64,000 bases of DNA from Pseudomonas tolaasii NCPPB 2192 (GCF_002813445.1 NZ_PHHD01000001.1:1984001-2048000), one strand, 5' to 3'. Counted from the first letter of the stretch, positions 1 through 8,733 are shown. Numbers and translations are program-made. Notes: a model not told the origin generated them from the sequence alone.

Positions 1-489
1 GGCGCTGGACGTGGGAATCAAACGGCCGGTCAGGCCAAAAAAGATGCTGATATTCGCCGCCGTGGTGTGCGGCATCATGCGCACATAGGAGTTGGCATTC
101 AGCCCCTCGGCCACCGAGTTCAGCAGCATGTTGCCGAAGGCCTTGATCTCGTCGGTGCTGCCGGTGGACGAACCGCAGGCCACGCCCATGCGCCCGTCCT
201 TGATCGACTCGTCGCCGAGCAGTCCGGCGTCCTGCAACGCGCGCTCTGCCGCCCACACCGCCAGACGCGAAACCCGGCCCATGCTGCGCAGCTGTTTGCG
301 CGTCCAGTGCGCGGGCACAGCGAAATCGTCGATCGGCCCGGCCAGGCGCGTGTTCAATTCGGTAAAGCGGTCCCACTCATCCATACGCCGGATGCCACTG
401 CGGTTGGCGCGGAAGTTGGCGGCGATGGTCTCCCAATCGCTGCCCAGGGATGTCATGCCGGCCATGCCGGTGACGACAACGCGTTTCAT
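1..489 (-). CDS. Beta-ketoacyl-ACP synthase, N-terminal part (cut by window edge)
   Basis: The first 163 residues of a FabF-like ketosynthase are visible. They open with MKRVVVTGMAGMTSLG, the usual start of the thiolase fold, and the cap region continues through GVACGSSTGS to the left edge. The catalytic cysteine would lie further left, outside the window. Family role: decarboxylative condensation of malonyl-ACP with a growing acyl chain. The ATG at 489-487 overlaps the stop of the ketoreductase gene in an ATGA, so it is translationally coupled to the operon. With the second ketosynthase at 1672-2838 and the chain-length factor at 15554-16273, it belongs to the type II polyene synthase. The family is certain; its exact step in the pathway is inferred. 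Confidence 0.88.
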   Translation of the reverse strand, partial: MKRVVVTGMAGMTSLGSDWETIAANFRANRSGIRRMDEWDRFTELNTRLAGPIDDFAVPAHWTRKQLRSMGRVSRLAVWAAERALQDAGLLGDESIKDGRMGVACGSSTGSTDEIKAFGNMLLNSVAEGLNANSYVRMMPHTTAANISIFFGLTGRLIPTSSA

Positions 490-1217
490 CAGCACAGGCC
501 CCCGTTCACGGCCAGCACCTGGCGGGTGATGTAGCCGGCTTCAGCCGACATCAGGAAATTCACCGCACCTGCGACTTCCTCCGGTGTGCCCATGCGCTGC
601 GCGGGGATCATCTTCATCAGCTCTTCCACCGGTACGTTCTCATCGAGCATGGCTGTGTCGATCAAGCCCGGCGCAACACAGTTGACGGTGATCTTGCGCT
701 TGCCCAGCTCAATGGCCAGCGCCTTGGCGGCGCCGATCAAGCCGGCTTTGGACGCACTGTAATTGACCTGCCCACGGTTGCCGATCAGCCCGGACACCGA
801 GGTGATGCACACGATGCGCCCGGCTGCGCGACGACGAATCATCGGCATCATCACCGGGTGCAGCACGTTGTAGAAACCGTCGAGGTTGGTGCGCATCACC
901 ACGTCCCAGTCGTCTTCCGACAAGGCCGGGAAGGCTCCATCGCGAGTCAAACCGGCGTTGAGCACCACGCCGTAATAAGCGCCATGTTGTTCTACGTCGG
1001 CTTCCAGAATGTCCTTGCACGCTGCGCGATCCGCCACGTCGAATTGCAGCACCCGCGCCTTGCGGCCCAGGGCTTCGATCTCGACCTGCACCGCGTCGGC
1101 TTCAGTGCGACCACTGCGGCAATGCAGCACGATGTCATGCCCGGCCTGGGCCAGGCGCAACGCGATGGCGCGGCCGATGCCACGGCTGGAGCCGGTGACC
1201 AGTACGGATTCAGTCAT
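489..1217 (-). CDS. 3-oxoacyl-ACP reductase, FabG-like (SDR)
   Basis: A complete 242-residue classical short-chain dehydrogenase. The nucleotide-binding loop is TGSSRGIG (residues 8-15) and NAG is at 87-89. The catalytic set is Ser140/142, Tyr153 and Lys157 (YSASK). Family role: NADPH-dependent reduction of the 3-keto group made by the ketosynthase. Start and stop overlap the flanking genes by four bases (ATGA) on both sides. Because the gene sits between a dehydratase and a ketosynthase of the polyene operon, it is read as the dedicated ketoreductase of the pathway and not the housekeeping FabG. Length and active-site residues look normal. Confidence 0.93.
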   Translation of the reverse strand: MTESVLVTGSSRGIGRAIALRLAQAGHDIVLHCRSGRTEADAVQVEIEALGRKARVLQFDVADRAACKDILEADVEQHGAYYGVVLNAGLTRDGAFPALSEDDWDVVMRTNLDGFYNVLHPVMMPMIRRRAAGRIVCITSVSGLIGNRGQVNYSASKAGLIGAAKALAIELGKRKITVNCVAPGLIDTAMLDENVPVEELMKMIPAQRMGTPEEVAGAVNFLMSAEAGYITRQVLAVNGGLC

Positions 1218-1675
1218 GGCGTTTCGTCCTTCGATTCATCTAAATAATTGGCCGCCTGGGGCGGTCGAAATACGTTCAAGCGCGCGCTGGCCTGGATGCC
1301 GTCGCCGGTGAGGTGGCATTCGAACACCCCCATTCCGTTGTCGTCTTCCAGTGAGCGCAGGCCGTGGATGGTCAGTTCGGCGCCTGCCGGAAAGTGCTCC
1401 ACGTTGCACTCGAACTTGCGTGTGCCCAACAGGAACCCCAGTTCCACCGCTTCGCCTTTCTGGCGCGCGCGGCAACCGGCGTAGGCGGCCACGCTTTGCG
1501 CCATCAGCTCGATGCCGACCCAGGCGGGCAGGCTGCCGTCGTCGCGGTTGAACAGGCCGCCGGGTTTGACGGTCAGGCGGGTGTGGACCTGCTCTTCATC
1601 GAACGACAGCACCTGGTCGATCAGGATCATGTCGCCCGCGTGGGGCAGCAGTTCGGCGAGTGGCCAAGGGATCAT
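1214..1675 (-). CDS. Hotdog-fold 3-hydroxyacyl-ACP dehydratase
   Basis: A 153-residue single hotdog domain of the FabA/FabZ-like type found in aryl polyene clusters. His12 (LPHAGDM) fits the catalytic histidine, and the central helix reads WVGIELMAQSVAAYAG. The ATG at 1675 is chosen because it overlaps the upstream ketosynthase stop as ATGA; the open frame extends further but lacks this coupling. Expected role: dehydration of 3-hydroxyacyl-ACP to the trans-enoyl form. No enoyl reductase is present in the operon, so the double bonds are kept and conjugation grows. A second, different dehydratase domain is fused to the ligase at 12046-13716. Confidence 0.88.
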   Translation of the reverse strand: MIPWPLAELLPHAGDMILIDQVLSFDEEQVHTRLTVKPGGLFNRDDGSLPAWVGIELMAQSVAAYAGCRARQKGEAVELGFLLGTRKFECNVEHFPAGAELTIHGLRSLEDDNGMGVFECHLTGDGIQASARLNVFRPPQAANYLDESKDETP

Positions 1676-2838
1676 GGGGCCTCTCCAATAATCAGGCTGA
1701 CGTTGTTGCCGCCGAAGGCAAACGAGTTGCTCATCAGGCAGGTTTTTTTCAAGGTATCGCCGCAGTTGGCCCACTGCAGGGCGGGCAGCGCCGGGTCGGC
1801 CTGGCCGTCCCACACATGGGGCGGCAGCACGCCGTGGGTCAGGCTCAGCCAGCAGAACGCGGCTTCCAGTGCGCCTGCAGCGCCGAGGGTGTGGCCGCTC
1901 ATGGGCTTGGTTGACGAGCACGCCACGCCTTCGGGAAACAGGCTGGCGACGGCCAGGCTTTCCATGGCGTCGTTGTGCTGCGTGGCGGTGCCGTGCAGGT
2001 TCAGATAACCGATTTGCTCAGGTGTGAGTTTTGCACTGGCCAAAGCCTTGCGCATCGCCAGCAGCGCACCTTTGCCGGTGGGCTCGGGCGCGGAAATATG
2101 GTGCGCATCACAGCTGGCGCCGCTGCCGAGCAAGGCAATCGGCGCAGGCTGTCGCGTCATCAGAAACAGCACGGCGGCTTCGCCGATATTGATGCCGCTG
2201 CGGTTGACCGAGAAGGGGTTGCAACGCTCGCCCGACACGGCCTCCAGCGACGTAAAGCCATTGAGGGTCAGCTTGCACAGGCTGTCCACACCGCCGCAGA
2301 TCACCGCGTCGCACACACCCAGATCCAGCAGGCGCTGGGCACTCATCAACGCGCGGGCACTGGAGGTGCAGGCGGTGGAAATCACATAGGCCGGGCCGCT
2401 CAATTGCAGCCAGTCGGCGAGGAAATTCGCCGGGGCGCTGAGCTCCTGCTGTTGGTAGTCGTAATCGCCGGGGAACTGCTGGTCGCGCAGGTAATGCGCG
2501 ATGCCCCGGCTGGCTTCATCGATGCCCGAGGTACTGGTGCCCAGCACAACGCCGACCCGCGACGCGCCGTAGGCCTGGATCGCCTGGCGCAGTTCACCTT
2601 CAATCTGCAGTGCGGCTTCCAGCAACAGCTGGTTGTTGCGGCTGCTTTGCTGGTTCAGCGCCTGAGGAATGGCGGCCAGTTCGCCGTGCACACCGGCCAC
2701 CGGCAACACGCGCTCCGGCACCCAGCCACTTTCCGCGCGCATGCCCGAGCAGTCACCGGCAAACAGGCTGCGGCTGACGTCTGCCTGGCCGCGGCCGAGC
2801 GCGCAAATTACGCCGAGCGCGTTGAGATAAGCAGTCAT
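1672..2838 (-). CDS. Beta-ketoacyl-ACP synthase (second ketosynthase)
   Basis: A 388-residue ketosynthase with an intact Cys-His-His triad: Cys157 in STACTSS, His282 in LHGTATQHND and His316 in MSGHTLGAAGALEA. A glycine-rich C-terminal loop (FGGNN) is also present. The ATG at 2838 is preferred over an earlier in-frame ATG because it overlaps the DUF3261 gene by ATGA. Expected role: chain elongation or initiation of the polyene. Two ketosynthases plus a chain-length-factor-like partner (15554-16273) are typical of aryl polyene systems, where one of the ketosynthases pairs with the factor. Which of the two pairs here cannot be told from sequence alone. Confidence 0.92.
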   Translation of the reverse strand: MTAYLNALGVICALGRGQADVSRSLFAGDCSGMRAESGWVPERVLPVAGVHGELAAIPQALNQQSSRNNQLLLEAALQIEGELRQAIQAYGASRVGVVLGTSTSGIDEASRGIAHYLRDQQFPGDYDYQQQELSAPANFLADWLQLSGPAYVISTACTSSARALMSAQRLLDLGVCDAVICGGVDSLCKLTLNGFTSLEAVSGERCNPFSVNRSGINIGEAAVLFLMTRQPAPIALLGSGASCDAHHISAPEPTGKGALLAMRKALASAKLTPEQIGYLNLHGTATQHNDAMESLAVASLFPEGVACSSTKPMSGHTLGAAGALEAAFCWLSLTHGVLPPHVWDGQADPALPALQWANCGDTLKKTCLMSNSFAFGGNNVSLIIGEAP

Positions 2839-3317
2839 CGGCCGACTCCCAACGGGGTAATGCGGTAGCTCAAAGGCTGCCCCGCCATATTCACGCTGAA
2901 CACCTCCGAGGACTGATACACGATCTGCCAATGCCCCGGCAGCGTGCGCGTCAGGTCCATGGCCTGGGCGCTGGGATACAACGCCGGCACGTCATCGGCG
3001 GAGGTCAGGGCAAACAGCAGCGCTGCAAACAATTCCCTCGCCTGGGGATTGGGCGGCAACAAACCATCGGCCTGCCACTGGCCATTGACCAGCTTTTGCC
3101 GGGCCTGGGGAATGCCCAGCGGGTCCATCATCGACCAACGAATCGCACCGCCTTCGCGCTGGATCACCAGCAGCCAATCCTGGCGCTGGCCATCTGCCCG
3201 GCGCTGCACATGCAGTTGCATCGGCAGGGCCAGGTTCGGGGTTTTCTCGGGCAGCGGCGGCTGGCTGGCGCAGGCGCTCAGCAGCAACAGGCAACCCATC
3301 AGCAGCAGGCGGATCAT
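2835..3317 (-). CDS. DUF3261 outer-membrane lipoprotein
   Basis: A 160-residue small lipoprotein. The signal peptide runs MIRLLLMGCLLLLSAC, with a lipobox LSAC and the lipidated cysteine at residue 16. The mature part is a compact beta-rich domain of the DUF3261 type, which recurs in aryl polyene and xanthomonadin-like clusters. Residues after the cysteine are AS, with no aspartate at +2, so sorting to the outer membrane by Lol is expected. It is overlapped by four bases on both sides. The role is unknown. Its company (LolA-like carrier and MMPL exporter in the same operon) suggests a part in moving or seating the polyene lipid in the outer membrane. Confidence 0.82.
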   Translation of the reverse strand: MIRLLLMGCLLLLSACASQPPLPEKTPNLALPMQLHVQRRADGQRQDWLLVIQREGGAIRWSMMDPLGIPQARQKLVNGQWQADGLLPPNPQARELFAALLFALTSADDVPALYPSAQAMDLTRTLPGHWQIVYQSSEVFSVNMAGQPLSYRITPLGVGR

Positions 3318-4048
3318 GGGGCGGCACTCGTCAAAGGTTTACGGGCCACGCAGTTCACCAGGGTTTCTTCGCGCTGGCCCACCGGCGGCGGGTTGCGCAG
3401 GCCCCAGCGCTCCAGCAGGCCGAAATCGCTGGAACGGCTCCACCACAAATACGGGTAAGAAACGTTCTGCGGGTCGAACTCAAAGCCCTGTTCGCGAAGC
3501 ATCTGCAGGTATTGCTCGGCGCTTTTCTGCACGTGCATCGGGTGGCGGAACAGCCAGCGAATCACCCAGGTGTCGATATAGGCCTCGGTGGACTCGGCAA
3601 ACAGCAAATAGCCGCCCGGCTTGAGCACGCGGTAAAACTCCTTGAGCGCGCGATGCTGTTCGACCAGATGGTGGAAGGTCTGGTGGCAGAACAGGATATC
3701 GACGCTGTCGTCCGGCACATCAAGGGTGGCGCAGTCGCTGCCGATCAGCTCGATGGTCAGGTCCTGACGCGTGGCTTCGGCCTGGCTCAGTGCCAGGCTG
3801 TGAGGGTCGGCGTCCAGGCCGATCAGGCGCGCGGGGGCAAATACCTGCTGCAAATACCGGAACGACTTGCCCTGGCCGCAGCCGGCGTCCAGCAAAACGG
3901 GCGCCACCGGCAACGGCTCGGTAAACAGGCTGCGCAGGTCGTTGATCGCCACGCGCAATACATGGTGCTGCCAGGTGTGGCTGCGCAGGAACCAGAAGCC
4001 GAATCGGGTCTCTTCGACGTAATTTTTACTCAGGTACTGACTGCTCAT
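3314..4048 (-). CDS. SAM-dependent methyltransferase (class I)
   Basis: A 244-residue protein with a class I methyltransferase core. Motif I is VLLDAGCGQG (51-60), an acidic residue ends strand 2 (GLDADPHSL), and post-motif residues FCHQTFHHL follow. The methyltransf_11/25 type fits best. Aryl polyenes usually carry a methylated aromatic head, and a methyltransferase in this operon is the natural candidate, acting on the ring carbon or the hydroxyl; which one cannot be told. The N-terminal 45 residues precede the Rossmann fold and are rich in aromatics and basic residues (FGFWFLRSHTWQHHV), perhaps substrate or membrane contacts. It shares ATGA overlaps with both neighbours. Confidence 0.85.
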   Translation of the reverse strand: MSSQYLSKNYVEETRFGFWFLRSHTWQHHVLRVAINDLRSLFTEPLPVAPVLLDAGCGQGKSFRYLQQVFAPARLIGLDADPHSLALSQAEATRQDLTIELIGSDCATLDVPDDSVDILFCHQTFHHLVEQHRALKEFYRVLKPGGYLLFAESTEAYIDTWVIRWLFRHPMHVQKSAEQYLQMLREQGFEFDPQNVSYPYLWWSRSSDFGLLERWGLRNPPPVGQREETLVNCVARKPLTSAAP

Positions 4049-5292
4049 ACTGGCTCACCTGCACAAATTTCCGACAACATCCGCAACCGCCGCTTGGGCT
4101 CGCTGACAAACGGGTTGCGCTCGTCCCAGGCATAACCGGCGAGGATCGAGCTGATCATCCGACGAATCTCCGGCGAGCTGCCCGCGTGGAAAATTACCTC
4201 CTGAAAGGTACCGGCGTACCAGCCCTCGACATAGCAGCGGAAGGTGTCGACGCCACGTTTAAGCGGCTCGGCGAACTCGGTTTGCCAGTCCACGCTTTCG
4301 CCTTTGAGCTGGCGATGCAACACCCCGGCCGCCATGCTTGCCGAGCGCATGGCAATGGTCACGCCGGAAGAAAATACCGGGTCGAGGAATTCCGCCGCGT
4401 TGCCCAGCAGCGCAAACCCCGGGCCGTGCAGGGTTTTGACGTTGGCCGCATAGCCACCGATGGCCCGCGCCGGGGTATCCCACACGGCGTTTTGCAGCAC
4501 GCGGGACAGGCTTGGGGTTTCAGCGATAAAACCGCGCAGGCAGGCGTCGAGGTCTGCGTCGCGGCCGTCGAAATGTTCTTTCGCCGCCACCACGCCCACC
4601 GAACAGCGGCCGTTGCTGAAGGGGATGGTCCAGAACCAGATATCGCGCCGGGTCGGGTGGGTGGTGACGAGGATTTTGCTGCGGTCAAAGCCTGGGTGTT
4701 CGATGTGATCTTCAACGTGGGTGAACACCGCCTGGCGCACCGGGAAGTTTGACGGCACGTCCAGGTTCAGCAAGCGCGGCAGCACCCGGCCGTAGCCGCT
4801 GGCATCGAGCACGAATTTGGTCTTGAGGTGGTATTCGCTGCCATTCTCGCGACGCACGTGCAGGTAGCGGCACTCGCCGCTGAAATCCACGCCGACGACG
4901 GTTTCGCCGTAACGAATATTCACGCCCTGCAAGTGGGCCTGGTCGGCCAGCAATTGGTCGAACTCGCCGCGCTGCACCTGGAAGGTGGTGGGCTTGCCGT
5001 TGCTGAAGGTGTCGCTGAAATCAAATGCGCTGTAGCGCTCGCCCCAGGCGAACGCGGCGCCGGTTTTCACCTGGAAACCGGCGGCGTTAACCGCGTCGAG
5101 CATGCCGGCTTCTTCAATGAAGTCGATGCAGTGCGACAGCAGGCTTTCGCCGACGGAAAAACGCGGAAAATGCTCGCGCTCGATGATCAATACATCATGC
5201 CCGTTGCGCTTTAACAGCGCGGCGGCGATGGCGCCGGATGGCCCGGCACCGATCACCACTACCTGGCGACGTTCCATTTCAACTGTGGGCAC
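4045..5292 (-). CDS. FAD-dependent oxidoreductase, tryptophan-halogenase-like
   Basis: A 415-residue flavoprotein with a dinucleotide-binding VVVIGAGPSGAIAAALL motif near the N-terminus and a GD-like second FAD motif (GFALLGNAAEFLDPVFSSG) near residue 300. The fold resembles the geranylgeranyl reductase/tryptophan halogenase superfamily. The halogenase signature WxWxIP appears only in part (WFWTIPF), so halogenation is possible but unproven; hydroxylation of the aromatic head is the other option. The GTG at 5292 is chosen because AAGGAG lies five bases upstream; an ATG five codons later is the alternative. It is separated from the exporter by 33 bases, the first real gap in the operon. Confidence 0.85.
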   Translation of the reverse strand: MPTVEMERRQVVVIGAGPSGAIAAALLKRNGHDVLIIEREHFPRFSVGESLLSHCIDFIEEAGMLDAVNAAGFQVKTGAAFAWGERYSAFDFSDTFSNGKPTTFQVQRGEFDQLLADQAHLQGVNIRYGETVVGVDFSGECRYLHVRRENGSEYHLKTKFVLDASGYGRVLPRLLNLDVPSNFPVRQAVFTHVEDHIEHPGFDRSKILVTTHPTRRDIWFWTIPFSNGRCSVGVVAAKEHFDGRDADLDACLRGFIAETPSLSRVLQNAVWDTPARAIGGYAANVKTLHGPGFALLGNAAEFLDPVFSSGVTIAMRSASMAAGVLHRQLKGESVDWQTEFAEPLKRGVDTFRCYVEGWYAGTFQEVIFHAGSSPEIRRMISSILAGYAWDERNPFVSEPKRRLRMLSEICAGEPV

Positions 5293-5325
5293 GAGGGCTC
5301 CTTGCCACTTTGGCGATAATCACAT

Positions 5326-7644
5326 TCATGAGGCGTGCCGCTGATGGCCCGCCCAGGGCGCCAGCATAAAGCTGAAAGCCAGGCCCAGGCTGACCGACAG
5401 GCCGAAATTGCTCACGGCCGGTGTACTCGACACCGCCAGCAGGCCAAACGACAACCAGGTCGTCAGTGCCGCCAGCAGCGTACCCAACAGGCTGACGGCC
5501 GGGCCGCCGATTTGCTCGCGCATCAGGATCGCGTAATCCACGCTGATCGCCGTGACCAGCAACAGGCCGAACAGGCTGAACAGTGTGAGCGGCTGACCCA
5601 GCCAGCCAAGGCTCGCCAGGCTGCACAGTGCGGCGAGCAGCGGCAGGGCGACGATGCGCAACGCGCCGCCAAAGCCGAACGGCAAGATCAGCAGCAACAC
5701 GATCAGCACGCAAGACATCAACTTCAATTCTGCCGCGCTGATCTGTGTGTCGGCGAACACCCGGTTCAAGTCGCCAAGGCGATCCACCAGTTGCACGCCG
5801 GGCAAGTCCAGCGCCTGCACCCGCAGCAGCGCCGGGTTGTTCAAGCCTTGCAGGCTGACCATCGCCGCCACGCCGCCGTCCACCGGGCCCAGCCACAGCG
5901 TGCGCCAGGGCTCGGCGAGCGGGCCGACCAGTGCCGCGTCGATGTCCTCGGTGGGCAAGGCTTGCAGCTGCGCGACTTCAGCCTGCAAGGCACTGACGGG
6001 CACGCCGAGGTCCAGCAGCGGCTGCCAGTGTTGCGGCAATGCATTGAGCGCATCGCGCAGTTGCTGTTGCTCGGCTGGCAGGCTGACCAATTGGTTGAGT
6101 GCCAGGTAGCCCTGCAACTTGTTCATGTTCACCAGTTGATCCAGACGCTGGCCCAGCGCGGCCTGACGTTCCAGCAATTGCTGCTGGTTGTCGGCGCGTA
6201 CCAGAAAGAATTGGCTGGTGGGCTGGAACCCTGTGATACGCGCCACGGCCTGGGCTTCTTGCAGCAGTTGCGGCGGGGCGCCGATCCACTGGCGAATGTC
6301 GTTTTTGCTGCTCAAGTGCCACAGGCCACCGGCGCAGAACAGCAGCAGCAACGCCAGCAGCACCGGGCTTGGCACGCGCTTGAGCAATGCAGTGCGTGCC
6401 AACCACAGGCACTCGGCGATGCGCAGCGGCCATTGCGCCGGGCGCAGTTCAACGCCCTTGAGCAGTGCGGGCAGCAGGCACACGGCCGACAAGTAAGCGC
6501 CAACCAGGCCCGCAGCGGAGAACACCGCGATTTGCGTCAGCGCCGGGAACGGCGTCCATGCCAGCGCCAGGTAGCCGATGCAACTGGTCGCCAGGCTCAG
6601 GCTCAGCCCCGGCAGGGTGATGCGCAAGGCCGGCCAGCTGCGCCACGGTTGCAGGCTCCAGCTTTTGGACAGGTAGTGCAGCGGGTAATCCACCGCCACG
6701 CCAATCAAGCTCGAACCCAAGACCAGCGTCATCACATGCATGTGGCCGAACAGCGCCACACAGGCTACTGCGCCAAACAGCATGCCCACCAGCACCGGTA
6801 CAAAGGCCAGCAAGACACGCCAGCGACGGAATGCGAGCAACAGCAATAAAAGAATGCCCAAGGTCGCGCCGCCGCCCACCCAGGTGATTTCCCGCGTGGC
6901 CTGCTGCTGACCATTGGCGGCGTACAGCAAGCCGCTGGCGGCGAGCAATTGCGCGCCCTGCCCGGCGGCCTGCTCGCGGCTGGCCTTGAGCAAATCCGCC
7001 ACTTGCAGCGGCAGTTTCATGTCGAAGGCATTGCCGGTGGTGCGCGCACGCAGCAGCACCCAGCTTTTGCCGTCGGCGTCGGCGATCAACGAGCCGCTAC
7101 CGATATCCAGCTGCACCGAGCCGTGCTGCGGCTGGCTGTTCTGGATGCGCCCGGTGAGGCCCAGCCAGTCGTCCTGACTGGGCACCAGGCTGAACCCGGT
7201 GAAGGGGTCAAACAAGGATTGCACGCGCTGCTGGATGAAGGCGTCGGGGTGGTCGATCAGTTGCTCGCGGTCTTTGGCCGAGAGCATTGCCAGCCGCCCG
7301 CGCAGCAGCTGTTCACGCAGTGCGGGCAGGTCGGCCTGCAGGTTCCACTGCACCTTTTCAAACAGCCCGCTGGCCTGCCAGCGCTCGCCCAATTGCTGCG
7401 CCAACGCCACGGCTTGCTGGCGGTCGGCATGCCCGACCAGCACCAGCATTTCGCGGTTCAGCGGTTCCTGCATGCGCTGTTCGGCTTGCTGCTCCAGCAC
7501 ATCGGGGGTGTTGCCCGGCACCAGCTCCATCAGGTTCGCCGACAGCGGTGCGCCATGCCGCCACTGCCAGCCGGCCAGGGCCAATACGGCCACCAGCAGG
7601 ATCAGGAACAGGCGTGGCAACAGGCGCTCACTGGGCAAAATCAT
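5326..7644 (-). CDS. MMPL/RND-family lipid exporter
   Basis: A 772-residue inner-membrane protein with the duplicated MMPL/RND layout. TM1 is about residues 9-28, then comes a large periplasmic loop to about 250, a block of five helices to about 395, TM7 near 425-445, a second loop to about 640, and five final helices. Proton-relay aspartates sit in matching positions of each half: Asp319 (GVAVDYPLHY) and Asp703 (AISVDYAILM). The family moves lipids across the inner membrane using the proton motive force. Its start overlaps the LolA-like gene by 17 bases. In this operon it is the likely exporter of the aryl polyene lipid. Confidence 0.9.
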   Translation of the reverse strand: MILPSERLLPRLFLILLVAVLALAGWQWRHGAPLSANLMELVPGNTPDVLEQQAEQRMQEPLNREMLVLVGHADRQQAVALAQQLGERWQASGLFEKVQWNLQADLPALREQLLRGRLAMLSAKDREQLIDHPDAFIQQRVQSLFDPFTGFSLVPSQDDWLGLTGRIQNSQPQHGSVQLDIGSGSLIADADGKSWVLLRARTTGNAFDMKLPLQVADLLKASREQAAGQGAQLLAASGLLYAANGQQQATREITWVGGGATLGILLLLLLAFRRWRVLLAFVPVLVGMLFGAVACVALFGHMHVMTLVLGSSLIGVAVDYPLHYLSKSWSLQPWRSWPALRITLPGLSLSLATSCIGYLALAWTPFPALTQIAVFSAAGLVGAYLSAVCLLPALLKGVELRPAQWPLRIAECLWLARTALLKRVPSPVLLALLLLFCAGGLWHLSSKNDIRQWIGAPPQLLQEAQAVARITGFQPTSQFFLVRADNQQQLLERQAALGQRLDQLVNMNKLQGYLALNQLVSLPAEQQQLRDALNALPQHWQPLLDLGVPVSALQAEVAQLQALPTEDIDAALVGPLAEPWRTLWLGPVDGGVAAMVSLQGLNNPALLRVQALDLPGVQLVDRLGDLNRVFADTQISAAELKLMSCVLIVLLLILPFGFGGALRIVALPLLAALCSLASLGWLGQPLTLFSLFGLLLVTAISVDYAILMREQIGGPAVSLLGTLLAALTTWLSFGLLAVSSTPAVSNFGLSVSLGLAFSFMLAPWAGHQRHAS

Positions 7645-8311
7645 GCTGCTCCGATTCGCTCAGCGGCTGGTTGGCGGTGCTGTCCTGCATGCGCAAAACG
7701 GTGCTGTCGCCCTGGGTTTCCAGCAGCTCGATTGTTTGCACCAGCTCGCCGCCGTCGATATTGATCCGGGTGAACACCTGCTTGAGCAACAGCGAGCGGG
7801 GGACCAACGTGAGTTTCCATTGCTGCGCATCGCCCTGCAGCTGCAATTCGAAGTCACGCTGCAAGCCGCTGCTGTCGCCCTGAAGCACGGCGAGGAACAA
7901 ACGATTCTGCTCGGCGCCGGCGCTCTTGTTGGGCAGCAATTGCCAGCCACTGGCGTCGCGGCGGGCAATGCCCTGGGCGCTGATGCGGTAGTCCTGTTGC
8001 AGCGGGGTCTTCAACAGCCAGAGCAGGCCGTGGTCTTTGGCCAGCACGAAGGTGCCTTTGCTGACCAGGGGCTGGGGCAGGGCGCGCAGGTGTTTTTCCT
8101 GGGTGAACTGGCCGTGGATGACGGTGGGTTTGGCGAGTTGATCGCTGAGTTGTTGTAAATCGAAAGCCTGAGCACTGAAACTCAAGAGCAACCCGATCAA
8201 GGTGGGAGCGGGCTTGCCCGCGATGAACCTGAGGACGCTGCGGAGTGCCAGGCGGATTGCATTATCGTTGACGACCATCGCGGGCAAGCCCGCTCCCACA
8301 GAAGTCAGCAT
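7628..8311 (-). CDS. LolA-like outer-membrane lipoprotein carrier with REP-derived N-terminus
   Basis: A 227-residue open frame. From about residue 38 on it reads as a LolA-related periplasmic carrier: a hydrophobic stretch LIGLLLSFSAQA, then FDLQQLSDQLAKPTVIHGQF and a LolA-type half-barrel. The first four codons (MLTS) overlap the thioesterase stop as ATGCTGA, the coupling style of this operon. Codons 5 to about 37 come from a paired REP palindrome (8202-8299) that is in frame. The encoded signal peptide therefore has a roughly 36-residue leader before its hydrophobic core. Internal starts at codons 5 (GTG) and 12 (ATG) are possible. Expected role: carrying the polyene lipid across the periplasm between the exporter and the outer membrane. 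Confidence 0.8.
   Translation of the reverse strand: MLTSVGAGLPAMVVNDNAIRLALRSVLRFIAGKPAPTLIGLLLSFSAQAFDLQQLSDQLAKPTVIHGQFTQEKHLRALPQPLVSKGTFVLAKDHGLLWLLKTPLQQDYRISAQGIARRDASGWQLLPNKSAGAEQNRLFLAVLQGDSSGLQRDFELQLQGDAQQWKLTLVPRSLLLKQVFTRINIDGGELVQTIELLETQGDSTVLRMQDSTANQPLSESEQHDFAQ
8202..8299. repeat. REP doublet (REPIN) inside the LolA-like gene
   Basis: Two inverted REP arms face each other: GTGGGAGCGGGCTTGCCCGC at 8202-8221 and its mirror at 8280-8299. They are separated by about 50 bases of unrelated sequence. The arms match the REP core seen elsewhere in this window. The element lies inside the signal-peptide region of the 7628-8311 gene and keeps the frame open. The gene would therefore still be translated with extra residues such as GAGLPA and AGKPAPT. 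Confidence 0.9.
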
Positions 8312-8733
8312 TTCAGGGCTCTCTCTACGGCGTCTGTGAATACTTTAGGGGAGGCCAGTTGCATCTCGCGGCTGGCGATTTCCACGGCGACTTGCACGGT
8401 GCTGGCCCGGGTCAGGCGTTCGCCGCTGGCAAGGTCGGTGATCAGGTAGTTCACCTTCAAACGGTTTTCCCACTCCACCAGGCTGGCGCGCACATTGATG
8501 GTTTGGCCAAACACGGCGCCGCGCACATAGCGCAGTTGCAGGTCGATCACCGGCCACGCGTAGCCGGATTCAAGCATCGCCGTGTAGTTGTGGCCGAGCT
8601 TGTCCAGCAGCGCGCAGCGCGCCACTTCCAGGTACTTCACGTAATGCCCGTGCCACACGACGTTCATGGTGTCGACGTCGAAAAACGGCACGAGGATTTC
8701 AGTGTCGCAGTGCAGCACGCCCTGGCTACGCAT
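8305..8733 (-). CDS. Acyl-CoA/ACP thioesterase, 4HBT (YbgC-like)
   Basis: A 142-residue hotdog thioesterase. The N-terminal signature FFDVDTMNVVWHGHYVKYLE places the catalytic Asp at residue 21 and follows the 4-hydroxybenzoyl-CoA thioesterase pattern (D-x-M-x-V-x-W-H). Family role: hydrolysis of acyl thioesters. In this operon it may release or proofread polyene intermediates on the ACPs. Its start overlaps the ammonia-lyase stop by eight bases. The downstream LolA-like ATG overlaps its stop as ATGCTGA, which fixes the 5' end of that gene. Confidence 0.9.
   Translation of the reverse strand: MRSQGVLHCDTEILVPFFDVDTMNVVWHGHYVKYLEVARCALLDKLGHNYTAMLESGYAWPVIDLQLRYVRGAVFGQTINVRASLVEWENRLKVNYLITDLASGERLTRASTVQVAVEIASREMQLASPKVFTDAVERALKC

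Noticed and set aside
4045..5292. Firm call of flavin-dependent halogenase
   Set aside because: The WxWxIP signature is only partly matched (WFWTIPF), so a general FAD oxidoreductase call is safer.
5335..6849. A 504-residue Gln/Arg-rich open frame antisense to the MMPL exporter
   Set aside because: Composition is that of a reverse-strand shadow; the exporter has clear membrane and motif evidence.
7628..8311. Frameshift or pseudogene status for the LolA-like gene
   Set aside because: The frame is open through the REP insert and the mature domain is complete, so it is kept as a coding gene with an unusual N-terminus.
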